This document shows positions 10,132 to 24,966 of a stretch of DNA of 64,000 bases, in pieces (position 1 is the stretch's first letter; every line of letters starts with the position of its first letter). Where the stretch lies: the NCBI RefSeq assembly GCF_048569485.1, contig NC_134354.1:398760680-398824679 (forward strand). The letters are read 5' to 3'. Source of the DNA: Anomaloglossus baeobatrachus. Its lineage: Eukaryota; Chordata; Amphibia; Anura; Aromobatidae. Made by a program: the position numbers and the translations under genes. A model generated the notes under the pieces. It did not search any database, had not been told where the DNA came from, and saw only the letters and a program-made list of their open reading frames with translations.

Positions 10132-11226
10132 GTCAGATTGATGAGTGGATGCCAAGAACAATGTGCTGAGAATTAGGGTATATAAGTAAGTATCTCACAA
10201 TATACTGCTATAAAAAACACCGAAACATTGAAAATGCATTAAAACAATGATGCAGATTTGCTCAAACTAAATTTTACACACGACATTGTTAAAATAGACA
10301 GTCATGACGTGTCCAAATTCATCATAGTGGTTCATGCTTAAATTTGGTGCATCCTAAAAAAAAAGTTTAAACCATCTATTAGAGTTATTTTTCTTTACAA
10401 GTTTAATGGCAAAATTATGGCTCAATTTTTGTGTACAGTGTTGCATGCATGTCAAGCCACACATCTCTTCACAGGGCTGCTTCCCTGCTCCCTAAGCCCT
10501 GTTTCTTGTCTATCAGTGCAGCAAAAAAGTTTGTAAGGCATAATAAATATGGTCCACAGCATTTCATACAGTTCTTTGTTAAATTAGTACCGAATTTTGG
10601 CAAAATTAGATTTTTTCCAATGTGTTTGAAACTTGCATTATTCCTTATGTTGAGTATATGGCAGTGCTGTGTTTATTGAGACACATATAGTGCTTCCCAC
10701 ACTGTGAGACACTGAGACATTTTATGGTCTGTATATGGAGATATTGTCATCTAGAAATACAAGAGAATACCTTGGAAACATGGCATCCAATCATACAAAA
10801 ATCAACAGGAATGTCTTTGCCTATATCTCTGCCTGAAATCAAATGAGTACCATAGTTATAGCTTTTTTTACCTTAAAACCTAGTTTTATCTATAAGCTCT
10901 ACTGATCTCAAGTTAAATGTTACTGCAGTGACAACTAGTGGCAAGAAATGTTAACGTAACATAAAAAACATCACTATGCTTTGCTCTCATAGACTAGGCA
11001 AATGGTTAGTTATTACAGAGAAGAATCAAATTTATCACTATAATTACCGTACACAAGCAGACATATTTATTAGGACCCTTACCTTTATTTCTCAGATCCA
11101 CAAAATTATTAGAGTGGCTTTAAGGAGAAATTTTCCACCTCGAGTCTCACAGTCACAAGGAATTTGATTTCTCTGTACATGCTGGTGATCACTGATATCA
11201 AAAGATTCAAGAGACCAAGAAAAGTC
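10132..11226. other. AT-rich stretch, nothing recognised
   Basis: No gene or clear repeat seen. Short open frames here lack any recognisable motif. Confidence 0.4.
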
Positions 11227-11229
11227 TTA

Positions 11230-11798
11230 GGGCCGCTTTACATGCAACGACCTCGCTAACGAGATGTCGTTGGGGTCACGGAATTCGTGACGCACATCCG
11301 GCCTCGTTAGCGATGTCGTTGCGTGTGAAATGCACAAATGACCAATAAAGATCAAAAATACTCACTATATCGTTGATCGTTGTCAGATCACTCTATTCCC
11401 GATTATCGTTGCTGTTACAGAACGCAGGTTGTTCGTGTTTCCTGCGGCAGCACACATCGCTATGTGTGACACTGCAGGAACGATGAACATCACCGTCCCT
11501 GCGGCGGCCCACAATGAGGAAGGAAGGAGGTGGGCGGGATGTTCGTCCCGCTCATCTCCACCCCTCCGCTTCTATTGGGCGGCCGCTTAGTGACGTCGCT
11601 GTGACGCCGAATGAACCGCCCCCTTAGAAAGGAGGTGGTTCGCCGGCAACAGTGACGTTGCTAAGCAGGTAAGTATGTGTGACGGGTGTAAGTGATGTTG
11701 TGTGCCATTGGCAGCGATTTGCCCATGACGCACAACCGATGGGGGCGGCTACAGTCGCTAGCAATATTGATAGCGATATCACTGCGTGTAAAGTGCCC
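11230..11798. mobile_element. PIF/Harbinger-like MITE 5
   Basis: 569 bp with TTA at 11227-11229 and 11799-11801. Ends GGGCCGCTTTACATGC and rc GGGCACTTTACACGC; interior close to MITE 4. Confidence 0.75.
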
Positions 11799-11801
11799 TT
11801 A

Positions 11802-12700
11802 AGGGTACATTTTGACTCTCTGATTATTTGGAGAACGCACTCCTAGGAATGCTCGTTTTCCAATCGACCTAAGGAAAAAAGCTGCCTATTTCCTGACGAA
11901 TTAGCAAAACACTAGTTTGTGGGGTGAAATTATTTTTAAGCTGATTTAAAAGTTATCGTTCTCGGCGGCACATCGTTCTGCGTAAATAGGGCATGTGCTG
12001 CCAAGAGCAATGACGGTCTATGCGCATAAAATGATCTGTTACCGGAAGTACGGGTAGCTGCTATGAAACGACCACCGATTGGCAAACATGTAACGAATCT
12101 GCAGACAATCAATGCCCATAGGTTGTTCAGTGAAAGCACACCTGTTTTTTACCTCCAATTATAATATGTAACACAATCAACTTACAAAATGATCTTAGTT
12201 TTTTATGTAGTTGGAAAGATTTTATTCTTTACATTTGGTACAATTTATGACACAATTTTTTTTAAGTGTCCAAATCAAATCTTAACTTAGTATGTTTTTT
12301 TATATCGTAAAATATTACATCATAAAAATGTAATTCCTAAAGTCTAAAAGGGACAGGTTCATCACAATACCATATATGCATGGTAATGCCTCCTTTTTTC
12401 CCAGGCTTAAATGATTACACTATGAAGTAATTTTCCTTTTAATGCAAACATTTGGTAACATTAATTATTAATGATAGACCACACATAGGAAAAATGGCAT
12501 CTAGATGAACAGGAATCCTATCCTGATCATACAAAATTAATAAAACCTGAATGGAAGATTAATTGGTGTTTATTTTGTAAAAAAAAAAATTAAAAACAAT
12601 ACAAATTTATAGTTAGCAAGAAATCCTAATTGTGGTTACATAATCTATGTCTTACAATTTCAGATAGACCATACTATTGTTATGTAATATGGATCAATGT
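11802..12700. other. AT-rich stretch with possible MITE remnant
   Basis: The left edge (GGGTACATTTTGACTCTC) looks like a MITE end without a matching right end, and 11940-12140 is GC-richer than its surroundings. Otherwise nothing recognised. Confidence 0.3.
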
Positions 12701-13212
12701 GATTATCTATCCATCTATCTATCCATCCATCTGTCTGTCTATCTGTTTATCTATCACATATCTATGTATTATTTATCCGTCTATCTGTCTATCTATCCAT
12801 CTATCTATCTATCTATCTATCTATCTGTCTGTCTGTCTATCTATTTATCTATCTATCACATATCTATGTATAATTTATTTATCTATCTATCTGTCTGTGT
12901 GTCTGCTGATCATCTATCTCTATCATCCTCTATATATATATCTATCCTCTATCTATCTAGCTATCATTTTTCTATTTATCTAGTATTTGTCTACCCATCT
13001 GGCTATCTATATCTATCCATCCATCCATCTTCTATCTATCCTCTATATATTATCTATTTATCTATTATCTATCTATCATCTATTTTTCTGTCTGTCTATC
13101 TATCTATTTATCTATCACATATCTTTGTATTATTTATCCTTCTATGTGTCTATCTATCTATCTGTCTGTCTGTCTATCAATTTATCTATCTATCACATAT
13201 CTATGTAAAATG

Positions 13213-13246
<34 letters not shown>

Positions 13247-13424
13247 TATCTATCCATATATCTATTCATCTGTCTCTCTATCTTTGTGTCTTTTGCTCAT
13301 CTATCTCTATCTACCGTAACTATCTATCTATATAGCTATCCTCTGTCTATCTAGCTATCATTTCTCTTTTTATCTAGTATATATCTACCCATCTGTGTAT
13401 CTATCTATCAAGTCAAATCAAATC

Positions 13425-13485
13425 AAATAAGCTTTATTGACAGGACCAAATACAAATTAGTTTTGCCAAATCAAGTGTACATTAG
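13425..13485. repeat. Dispersed repeat fragment
   Basis: The segment around AAATAAGCTTTATTGACAGG resembles a dispersed vertebrate repeat I have seen in many genomes, but I cannot name its family with certainty. Confidence 0.3.
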
Positions 13486-14030
13486 GGACTGGGACTGTGG
13501 GGATGGTGGGTGGGGACTGTAGGAAGGATGGATGGGGCACATCCAGGGTGGGGACACATCTAGGGTAGAAGCTATGGAAGTCCATGGCTTATGATGGGGC
13601 ATATCCAGGGTGGGGACTGTAGGAAGGATGGATGGGGCACATCTAGGGTGGGGACTGTGGGGGCACAACTAGGGTGGGGCGTATGGAAGTCCATGGCTTA
13701 TGATGGGGCATATCCAGGGTGGGGACTGTAGGAGGGATGGATGGGGCACATCCAGGGTGGGGACTGTGGGGGCACATCTAGGGTGGGAGCTATGGAAGTC
13801 CATGGCTTATGATGGGGCATATCCAGGGTGGGGACTGTAGGAGGGATGGATGGGGCACATCCAGGGTGGGGTCTGGGGAGCCACATCTGGGATGGGGGGC
13901 TATGGAAGTCCATGGCTTATGATGGGGCATATCCAGGGTGGGGACTGTAGGAGGGATGGATGGGGCACATCCAGGGTGGGGTCTGGGGAGCCACATCTGG
14001 GATGGGGGGCTATGGAAGTCCATGGCTTAT
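13486..14030. repeat. 110-bp G-rich minisatellite
   Basis: The anchor TATGGAAGTCCATGGCTTAT recurs at 13573, 13682, 13791, 13901 and 14011, giving a period of 109-110 bp. Sub-units of CCAGGGTGGGG and GGATGGATGGGGCACAT recur within each copy. The last two copies are almost identical, a sign of recent unequal exchange or slippage. Confidence 0.85.
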
Positions 14031-16100
14031 TATAGTTCTCTTTCTCGAAGTCTATGACATTCGCTCACATACCGCGCTGCTATCTCCACTGCGCTCTATC
14101 TATCTATCCCTCTATCTATCTATTATCTATCTATCTATTTAGCTATCTATCTATCCATCAATCCATCAATCCATCTGTCTTCTATCTATCCTCTATATAT
14201 TATCTATCTATCATCTATCTATCTATCCATCTATCCATCTATCTATCAATCTATCAACTATCTCTCACTTAGCTATGTATTATCTATTGTCTCTATCATC
14301 TATCTATCTATCTATTTATCCTCTATCTATTTCTCTGTCTATATCTGTCTATCCTCTATCTATCTATCCTCTATCTATCTATCTATCCTCTATCTATTAT
14401 CTATCTATTTATCTATACTTTATCTATCTATTTTTCTGTCTATCTATCTATCTTCTATCTATCTATTATCTATCTATCTATACTTTATCTATCTACCCAT
14501 TCTCTATCTATTTACCTATCTATATATTTATCTATCTATGCATCAAGTTCTATCTGTGTCTTTAATCTATTCAATTTATTAAATTGCAATTTACATTCAA
14601 TATTTTATATATAATAACTTTATCTAATTTATTTAATTTAGTGTTAAGATTTTAATTAGCTGTTAATTTACATCTATCTAGTTTATCTATTACATATCTA
14701 CCTATCTAATATTTTATATCAATCCATCATCTCCTATCTTTCTACTTGTCGTTTTAATCTTTCAATTTAATGAGCATAAAATCATATGTCACTTTACCTC
14801 TATTTATTACTCCAGCTATCTCTAATATCTGCCTAGTAAACCATTTATGAATAACATTTATCTGCTTCCTATGTGTTAGAATGTAAGTAATATCAATATT
14901 TGTTTTATGTCTCTTTATTTTATCTTATGTATAAAAAATATTTCTCTTATTTTGTATCAATGAAATTTAATTTTTATGCATTAACATTTTCTGTTTTCTA
15001 TTCAATTCTAAATCAATTATAATATCTGGATCTTTTTCTTATTTCCTTTTATATTCTATATTACAACATTTCTATGAAAGAAATTTCTGTTTAAAATTAA
15101 ATCTATATAATTTTAACTTGGTACTCCCTGTCTTCTATTTAATATTAATTTACAACCACTTCTTTGTTCCCTTATCTATTTATCTATCATTTATCTATCT
15201 ATTATCTGTCAATTTGTCAATGAATCTACAAATCTGTGTTTTTGATATTTATCTCAGTCCAACTTTATCTATTACTCAGTCAGTGCTAGGTCTGTATTGA
15301 TTTGAGTATGAATAAATAAAGCAAAAAAAAATATCTTCATAGTTTTAAATGTGGAGCAGCTAACACTATCATGTATTTATCCTTCTGTAATGGTGTAGTT
15401 GTGTTAATCTATCTATTCATCTTTCTATCTATTTATCTATTTTGATCTATCTATCAACTATCTAGTTATGGTTCTATTTGTCTATCTATCTATGTATTAT
15501 CAAACTATCTATCTATCTATCCATCTATTAATCTATAAATGTATTATCTATCTATCTAGTTATGGTTCTATCTACAATATCTATTTATTATCTATTATCT
15601 ATTAATCGATTTGTATCTATCCATCTATCTATTTATTATCTACCTATCTATGTATCTCTCTATTTTCTAACTATTATCTATCTATCTGCCTGTCTATCCA
15701 TCTATCTATCTAGTTATTGTTCTATCTATCTATCCATGTATCTATATGGCTAATAGCTATCAATCTATTTAGTTATGGTTCTCTCTACCTATCTATCTAT
15801 GGATCTATCTATCTATCAATGTATTATCAATCTAACTATCTATCTATCTACCTATCTATCATCTATCTATCTACCTATCTATCTATCTATCTATCTATAT
15901 ATTATTAATCTATCTGTATAGCTATCTATCAATGTATTATCTATCTATCTAGTTATGGTTCCATCTACAATATCTATCTATTTATTATCTATTATCTATT
16001 AATCTATATGTATCTAACCACCTATCTACCGTACTTTCTTTTAATTTATCTATCTCTCATCTGTCCTTGCATAATTGTGTTTCTAAATATCTATCTATCC

Positions 16101-16135
<35 letters not shown>

Positions 16136-16236
16136 CATCTATCTATTTATTATCTACCTATTCATCTCTCTATTTCCTATCTATTATCTATCTGTCTATC
16201 TATTTATTATTTACCTATGTATCTCTCTATCTATTT

Positions 16237-16274
<38 letters not shown>

Positions 16275-16435
16275 GTCTGTCTATCCATCTATCTATCTAG
16301 TTATTGTTCTATCTATCTATCTATCCATGTATCTATATTTCTAACAGCTATCAATCTATCTAGTTATGGTTCTCTCTACCTATCTATCTATGAATCTATC
16401 TACAGATCTATATGTCTATCATCTGTCCTTGCATA

Positions 16436-16688
16436 ACTGTGTTTCTAAATATTTGTCTTTGTGAATTTATTTTTATGAGTGATCATTTTTTTATTGTTTT
16501 AGAAAAGTAACCATGGATTAATACTTTTTTATATAAAGTGGTGATCATGACAGTGACAAAGCTCAGCATACAATAATCACTATTGTATTTCTCAGAGTGT
16601 ATAGTATGTTCCTGTCCATCTCCACGGCAGACCCTCTTTGTAAATTTGCGGGGGGAGTTGTTGTCCAGGCAGGCACACCCTTTTGTGA
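16436..16688. other. Unique-looking spacer
   Basis: Between the tetranucleotide array and the Penelope-like fragment. Nothing recognised. Confidence 0.35.
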
Positions 16689-16867
16689 GCTTCTATTGAT
16701 TTGCCAAAAAACAGAGAGTCCTCAGTGGTTGATACCTTTTAATGGCTAACTGAAAAGATGGTAATAATTGCAAGCTTTCGAGACTACTCAGGTCTCTTCA
16801 TCAGGCATGGTATAACACAAAATCTGAAGAGTCACGTATTTATACACAACAGGACTTAGAATAGTGC

Positions 16868-16904
<37 letters not shown>

Positions 16905-17195
16905 AAGTTATATGAAACAGAACTATCTCTATGGCAGGGGGACAAGCTGTTCTAGCCATAAATACTGCTGCAGTTCAGTGTGAAAGTTTTATTGTCCTTT
17001 GATAAGGGTCTGGTCCAGGGCTGTGACATGCTCGGATGGTCAGAGGAGCACATCTTTTAACTGATGTAAAAAGACATGAATCCATGAGACACATTCATTC
17101 CTTCTCTGAATGTGTCAAAGGTCATCATAAGTCTCTGTTCTTTTAAACAATTTTTTTATCTCTACTGGCTAACACGGTACAAAGATATATTTTAC
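16689..17195 (-). mobile_element. Penelope-like element fragment
   Basis: The segments CAAGCTTTCGAGACTACTCA, GGTCTCTTCATCAGGC and ACTGGCTAACACGGTAC are the kind found at the ends of Neptune/Penelope-like retroelements of fish and frogs. A run of about 38 A interrupts it at 16870-16908. No coding part is left. The family call is from memory of these motifs and is tentative. Confidence 0.45.
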
Positions 17196-18454
<1,259 letters not shown>

Positions 18455-19620
18455 TAAGAAGGAATATACTTTCATACACAAGTGCTTGCACCTGCTGATT
18501 GCATCCATGTAACAGGCAACGCTTGACATACCTTATTTATCTTATAGTTACCATGGTCCATTTTAACTCTTTATGGCGGCAATATTTGGGGAACACACTG
18601 TGCTAGAATAATGCAGTCCTACTTAAGGCCACCACTAAATGACAAACTTATCATTGCCCCATCTGTAGAATCTTTCAATTGTCTAAATGTAATTTATACA
18701 GCAAGTTAATTACTTTGCTGATCACCGAGGTTATATCAGCAGCTCCAAAAAATCTAGAGTCCAATCATTTAGCAGCTTTGATACAAAAAAAATGGCGTAA
18801 AGGTAAAAATGTAACAAATAGCAAAATAGATGATTGTAAATTGACCTAGTCATATTTTGCTTTATGGTTTATTATGTAGGTATTGCTTAACCAAATCAGG
18901 AATGGTTACATCGTACAGTTTGGTATGATCGGTACACCACTTCAGAAACCAGTCTCTTAACCTCATTGTCACTCCTCCTTCTCTTCTGAAGATTATCAAG
19001 TGCAATGATCAGCAACCAAAAAACCTATATTAACCATCAAATTTTGCAATATCTTTGCCTCTCCATACCATAGAATCCACCTGTTTTGTTACAATTAACC
19101 CCTTTACCGATGCTTTTGCAATTACCTTAGATTTTAGCACTGTTGTTGTGTTTGCTAAACACTGCAATGTTTTATTCTAAAGTACGAGCTAAAATACACA
19201 TATAAAAATCGAATTGATCATTACGGAAATGTAGAAACATGTTTCTGTTTAGAACACTGCAGAAATGTATCACACCATAATTTGTAATTGCCACATATAT
19301 AAAAAAAATAGTATAAAATGTCAGGTTTTGGGCGAAGTGCTATATCTGATGGTGGGAAATCAGTGGGTTGCTGCATAACACATTCAAGAACATGCGATAT
19401 CTGTGGTCAGAGATTGAAAAGAAGCGATAGAACACACATCTAAGGAAAAGTTCTGTTGGGAAATCTACCAAGATCACATAGTAATAAACAAGAAGGTCTG
19501 AGGCTTCACATAGTTTATTCCACTTCAAAGAAATTTAACCATGAAAAAACAAGGTTCTGCTGGATTTGCCTGTCATTTTGTAATGATAAAGTATTGAATT
19601 ATAAGCTATAAAGTTCATTT

Positions 19621-19631
19621 GATCGATAGAT

Positions 19632-19666
<35 letters not shown>

Positions 19667-19760
19667 GGATAGATAGATGAAAGATTGATATATACATATA
19701 TAGATAGGTAGATAAAAGGTTAGATAGGTAGATAGATAGATAAATATTTAGATAGATACA
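19621..19760. repeat. GATA microsatellite
   Basis: (GATA)n with interruptions, the complement of the tetranucleotide family that dominates 12.7-16.4 kb. Confidence 0.85.
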
Positions 19761-19849
19761 AAGATAACAAATGCATAGTAAAAAGCAAGAATACATATCA
19801 TTTCCATAGCACTAATAAGTTAATGACTAATTGTCGTATTAATTTACAT

Positions 19850-19886
<37 letters not shown>

Positions 19887-20632
19887 TATAAATATAACAA
19901 TGTTCAAGAGAAATTAAATATTTTAATTACAGTATTTCATCCATTTAAGTGTTAAGTTAATTAATGATTTTAATAAAGTATTACTGTTACATATTAACCT
20001 AAGATGTGAGAATATAAAATGTAGCGAATATTTATTAGTTATTTTAATTCTGTCAAAAACTTGTATATCCAAAGTAAAAAATTAATGGTATTATTTAGAG
20101 TGCTGTAATATACAATATAAATCTATATATGTACTATTTTCAGCACATTTTGGGTAGAAACCATAGATATTACATACATTTCTTGAATTTAAACTATGAA
20201 TAAGGTGGCTTGATACATGATAAGACATGAAGGATACCAGAATATGTAAAAGGAATATAGTTGTTATTATTAGGCATTATTTAGGCTACTAACACATATC
20301 AGATCTATCAAATTGCAGAACAGGATAAACTTATGTTAGAAAATTAGTAAAAAAATATCCAAAATATTGTAAACCGTTATAGTTAGGAAATTATAAGATA
20401 TAAGTATAATACAAAATATTGTTAGCTGAAGAAATAAAGAGAATTCTCATAAATGATCTGTTGTCTAAATGTCATAGTTGTAAAACAGCACAACAAATAA
20501 TTAATAATCATTGAAATGTTATAAAATGTTACATTTCATTCCTAAATTCCTAATATGTGATTCTTGAGTCAACTTAGCAGCATAGCTATAGATCATTAAA
20601 GCTGTCCTCGCATTGTGAAACTTTAATTATAA

Positions 20633-20641
20633 GTGTATTTG

Positions 20642-20689
<48 letters not shown>

Positions 20690-20699
20690 CAAATACAAT
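20633..20699. repeat. AT-rich perfect palindrome
   Basis: GTATTTGTATATGTATA and its reverse complement flank a (TA)n core, forming one continuous self-complementary stretch of about 60 bases. Confidence 0.8.
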
Positions 20700-21040
20700 G
20701 TTTTAGAAACATTCTTAATGACAGAATGGAAAGGTGAATCTAAACTCTGACCTACGCTGCATGACACAATATCCATCTATAGCTTATAAAGTATAGTATT
20801 ATGCACATACTGTGCAGCCATTGTCGCAGATTAGTCTTTTTAACCTAAATTAGAATTAGAATTTGCAAAATCAATAGTAATTTATAGCCGTGTATATGGA
20901 ATATATGAAAGGGCGATGAAATGTAAGGTCGTAGTTTATGGAGAACGATCAGCCCAGATTTATAAATTAGTCCAGTTCTGCCATCTGGTACTATCAATGT
21001 ATATAATTACCATGTGTGATGCACACATTAGTAAATATAA

Positions 21041-21310
<270 letters not shown>

Positions 21311-22762
21311 TAATAAGATACATTTTCGGTTTTGTATTCCATTAATATGGGTAACAATTGTAGAATAATCCAACCTCCCACAAAACCTAAAACAGATAGA
21401 TATCCGTATCTAATATCAATATTCATTAGATGAAGTAGAAGTAATATGTTGATCGGTTAGATTTGAAAATAGGGTTTCAAGAACATATCTGAAATATACC
21501 ATAAATTGGACTAAGAATTACCAATTTCGGGATCCCAAGTGATCATAATTTTTTTAAACCAACATTATCACCTTTAGTCTAATCTATACTGCTTCTGCAC
21601 TTGTTCCTTTGGTTGTTCAGAAACACCACAATCTCACCCTGGCACAGGCAGTAAAACAATAAAGGATACATCTCTTTGGTTGTTTTGGCTTTTATCTCAG
21701 ATAAAGCATGTCATGGAGACAATAAGACATTAAAAAGCATGACAGCATTCGAAATCTTGAGAAGCCGTGACCTACATTTAGCAATCAACCTGGGGAAGTG
21801 GAGAATACCAAATTGTAGTCAGCATGCCACACAACACTTTTTTGTAAGTAACGGACCCTTGATTCAAAAACACCTTGTAAGAGTTAGTCCAGACCAAAAG
21901 ACAAAGACAGACTACTCCGTACATGCCTCTATATACCAGATAGAAAAAGTGTGAGCATGACATGGCAGACTGTGAGAACTGTAATATTCAATGCTTTATG
22001 ATACCACTTAGAACTGTCATGTCTTAAAGTGGCCATTCTTTCATTTTTTCACAGCAATTTTGGGCTATCATCTTCCAAAGAATATGTTGTATATATCGGA
22101 TCAACATAATTACTTTAGTTACATAGGACTAACAGAATAATAAACAGCCCTAGGGGGATAAAGTTGCCTATGGCTTCTCTTACAACATTTTGTGTCTTTT
22201 GCTCTAGAGTACAGGCTGCCCTGGACAGCAGTCCGTATGCTGAGGACCAACTTATCAAGCAACAATACGCAATTTTAATTTTTTTCACTTTTAAAGATGA
22301 CAGTTTGATTAGAAAAAGTCATTATTGTATTGTTATTGTTCAAAGCTACAAAAACTATAGTTAGGTCATCAAAGATAACCTTTTCTCGCTGTGATAAAAT
22401 TCACAGTGTCTGTGATTAATGCTACTCCAACTCTTATCTAGGCTACATAGTTTAGCAGAAAACTTTTACTAACAATAATTACTGAACTACAGCTACTACT
22501 AATAATAATGATAATAATAACAGCAGAATACTGTGCTCTAATTTTATAATACAATAGTATTAAAATGTTTGCAAAGGCAGAATATATTTATGACCTATCT
22601 GTGAGTCATGAATATGAAATCAGAGGGGGTCCGATACCTGGCCTCCACAATGATAAGGTGAAAACAGTTCCATTTAATGTTGCGTAGACGGTCCGGGTTC
22701 TGCAGTAGAGTTCCAATACATTTAAATAGGAGCTATGTTGTAGAAGCCATCAACACAATGCG

Positions 22763-23020
22763 TTTATTATTTATTTAACACCATTAATTCCCAAGTGCTT
22801 TAGACATCATCATCATTGTCCCCATTGGGGCTCACAATCTAAGTTCCCTCTCAGTATGTCGTTGGAGTGTGGGAGGAAATCGGAGAACCCGGAGGAAACC
22901 CACGCAAACACGGGGAGAACATACAAACTCCTTGCAGATGTTATCCTTGGTGGGATTTGAACCCAGTACTCCAGCACTGAACAGCATCAGTGCTAACCAC
23001 TGTGTCAACCTGCTGCTGGG
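22763..23020 (-). mobile_element. tRNA-derived SINE with L2-like tail
   Basis: Read on the minus strand, a tRNA-like head carries an A box (around AGTGGTTAGCAC, plus positions about 22990-23003) and a B box (GGGTTCAAATCCC, 22952-22964). A conserved body follows (GGGTTTCCTCCGGGTTCTCC), then a tail AGATTGTGAGCCCCAATGGG and CTAAAGCACTTGGGAATTAA like the 3' end of L2-type LINEs. The shared tail suggests it was mobilised by an L2-like reverse transcriptase. It looks full length at 258 bp. Confidence 0.75.
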
Positions 23021-24893
23021 GTTGTGCTGAGCAGCTCCCTTTAACATATTTACATCTCGGCACTGCTGGATCTGTTTTCAGCATGGTTAGATGTCAAATT
23101 CCTACCAATATCACACTAATGACATATCCTACAGATAGGTTAGCAATATTTTCTTCTAGGACAACACCTTTAAGTTTCCAGTTAAACAGTTCTGGAGTCT
23201 ATTGCAAGAAAAAAAAACAGTTCAGACAAGAAGTCTCGTTTTGGGTTTGTTTGTTTTTTGTTTGTTTTTTTTAATAAATTGTTGCAATCAAAATTGGAAT
23301 TTTGCCCACTTTACTCAACAATACTTGGTCTCTTTGAAGGTCATTTGTTCTTGACACACAGGACTTATTGACACAAATTATACAGTTTGAGCCAAACACC
23401 ATTTTTTTTCAAACATATTCAGTATGTTAATAGATTATTTCCATTTTATAACATAAAATATGTAAAATTGTGATCAATCCTAACCATTTCTGTATTGTCA
23501 TTAAGACTTCCATTTCTAAATGACTACTGACATCTTCACAAAACCTTCTGTGTCATTCAAAGTAGTAGAGACCACAGATCAGCCGTAGCATTATCCCCTC
23601 CCAATTCATTCACAGCTACTGGGATAATTGAAACAATGCTTTGAATTCTGTCATAATTCACAGGTTTCAGGGTAAGATTATGTGTCATGAAGGAGTAGTC
23701 TGCTAAGAATTGCCATAGTAGACATTTTCTATTTTTTCTGCGGAGGAAATCGGGGTTGGGGATCCATTTTTCTATCAAGTGATGGGAATGACAATTGTAG
23801 GGCACCCAGCAATCAGACAATTATCAGCTCTCCTGTGAATAGATGATAAAATGTCAACTATGGGAGAACTTCCTTTAGGGATAACAAAGAAAAAAAAATA
23901 CTAAACTTGAGACACAGCTATAATAATATCTAAAGTTTGGGGAGTTTTGTAAGTTGTTTATCGCTAGATGTCATTTGCTTCACTGTTGATGGATAATTTA
24001 GGATTCTTTTCTTACGAAATTATATTTTATATGATTGGGATTTGGACTCAGGTACAACGTCTTAGTCACAAAGTTTACTGCAATATATAGGACTGTGTTT
24101 TTTCCTGTACTGCCTTAATGTCCCAAATTCTTTCTCCTAAAATAGGGAAGACATTCCAAACTCCCTGTGATTTTATTATGTCATATAGGCACGTTATTTA
24201 ATGATTTTTCTAATGTACTTGGATAAGAATTACCATGGTCTAACCATCATATTTATAGAATGGGAAGGTGAAATATTGGCAAATCTAAAAAAAAGTCACA
24301 AGATATCAATACCTTTAAAACAAAACTGGACCCCCTAGTATAAGTTGGGCCATATACTACATAATATATTCCTGACAGCCATATAAATGAAAAATACACA
24401 AAAACACACACAGAGTTCAGAGAATGATGATGTTTCAAGGACGATAAAATGAATAGTAGTGTGCAATATACAGTATATAATGAAGATGGCACGTATCTCA
24501 CATGAATCTAAACTGTGCTACCTGGAGATGTAGGTCTTAAAAGGGTTGTCCACTATGGGTAACCCTTTTTGGTTAATAAGAGACCACCAAAAATAGGCTG
24601 AATGTAGGGAGCTTTGTTGTTGGCACCCCCAGTGATTAGTTATAGAGGAACTTACCTGTTGCAAGACGTGATGTCACAGCTACACCTTCCTTCACAGTGA
24701 CCTTTGCTCATTTGACCCTTCAATAAAAAAGAAAAGCTCTGAATCAGTCTATTACAGCCTATGTACATGCGGAGTCCAAATTAAACCCAGTGGCCACTGG
24801 GAAAATTGCAATAGTTCTAATTTACATTTTAATAAAAATTTTGCTTCAAATTTTAAACAATGTCATATTTTTTGACCCCTTTAAATTTTTGGA

Positions 24894-24966
24894 GCAAGAA
24901 GGCCTGCGGAGACACCATCTGCCAACGTTGAGAAACATGTGATGGTGTCTCCGCAGGCCTTCTTGC
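24894..24966. repeat. Perfect 26-bp hairpin
   Basis: Arms GCAAGAAGGCCTGCGGAGAC... and its exact reverse complement span 24894-24919 and 24941-24966 around a 21-base loop. A related GTGATGGTGTCTCC segment recurs at about 25019-25032. It could be part of an inverted repeat element, or a stem that is processed as RNA from the runx3 intron. Confidence 0.8.

Larger units (their letters stand above)
12704..16435. repeat. Composite TATC/GATA tetranucleotide array
   Basis: Imperfect (TATC)n with CTGT, CCAT and TTAT variants fills most of 12704-13410, 14090-14560 and 15400-16435, with AT-rich spacer at 14570-15400 and a 110-bp minisatellite at 13486-14030. Open frames through it (repeats of YLSI) are artefacts of the tetranucleotide. 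It ends about 1.7 kb before the runx3 P2 start codon. Confidence 0.9.

Noticed and set aside
13471-14035. Proline- and histidine-rich frames on the minus strand
   Set aside because: Translations of the 110-bp minisatellite, with no conserved motif.
12630-16436. Long open frames reading repeats of YLSI
   Set aside because: They follow directly from the TATC tetranucleotide in any frame and have no protein features.
16870-16908. Poly-A as evidence of a processed gene copy
   Set aside because: No gene-like sequence precedes it; it interrupts a Penelope-like fragment.
21676-21954. 92-residue frame in a runx3 intron
   Set aside because: No motif, no splice context, and codon use like intronic background.
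22950-23005. tRNA gene
   Set aside because: A and B boxes are present, but the body and tail are those of a SINE and no intact tRNA fold was found.
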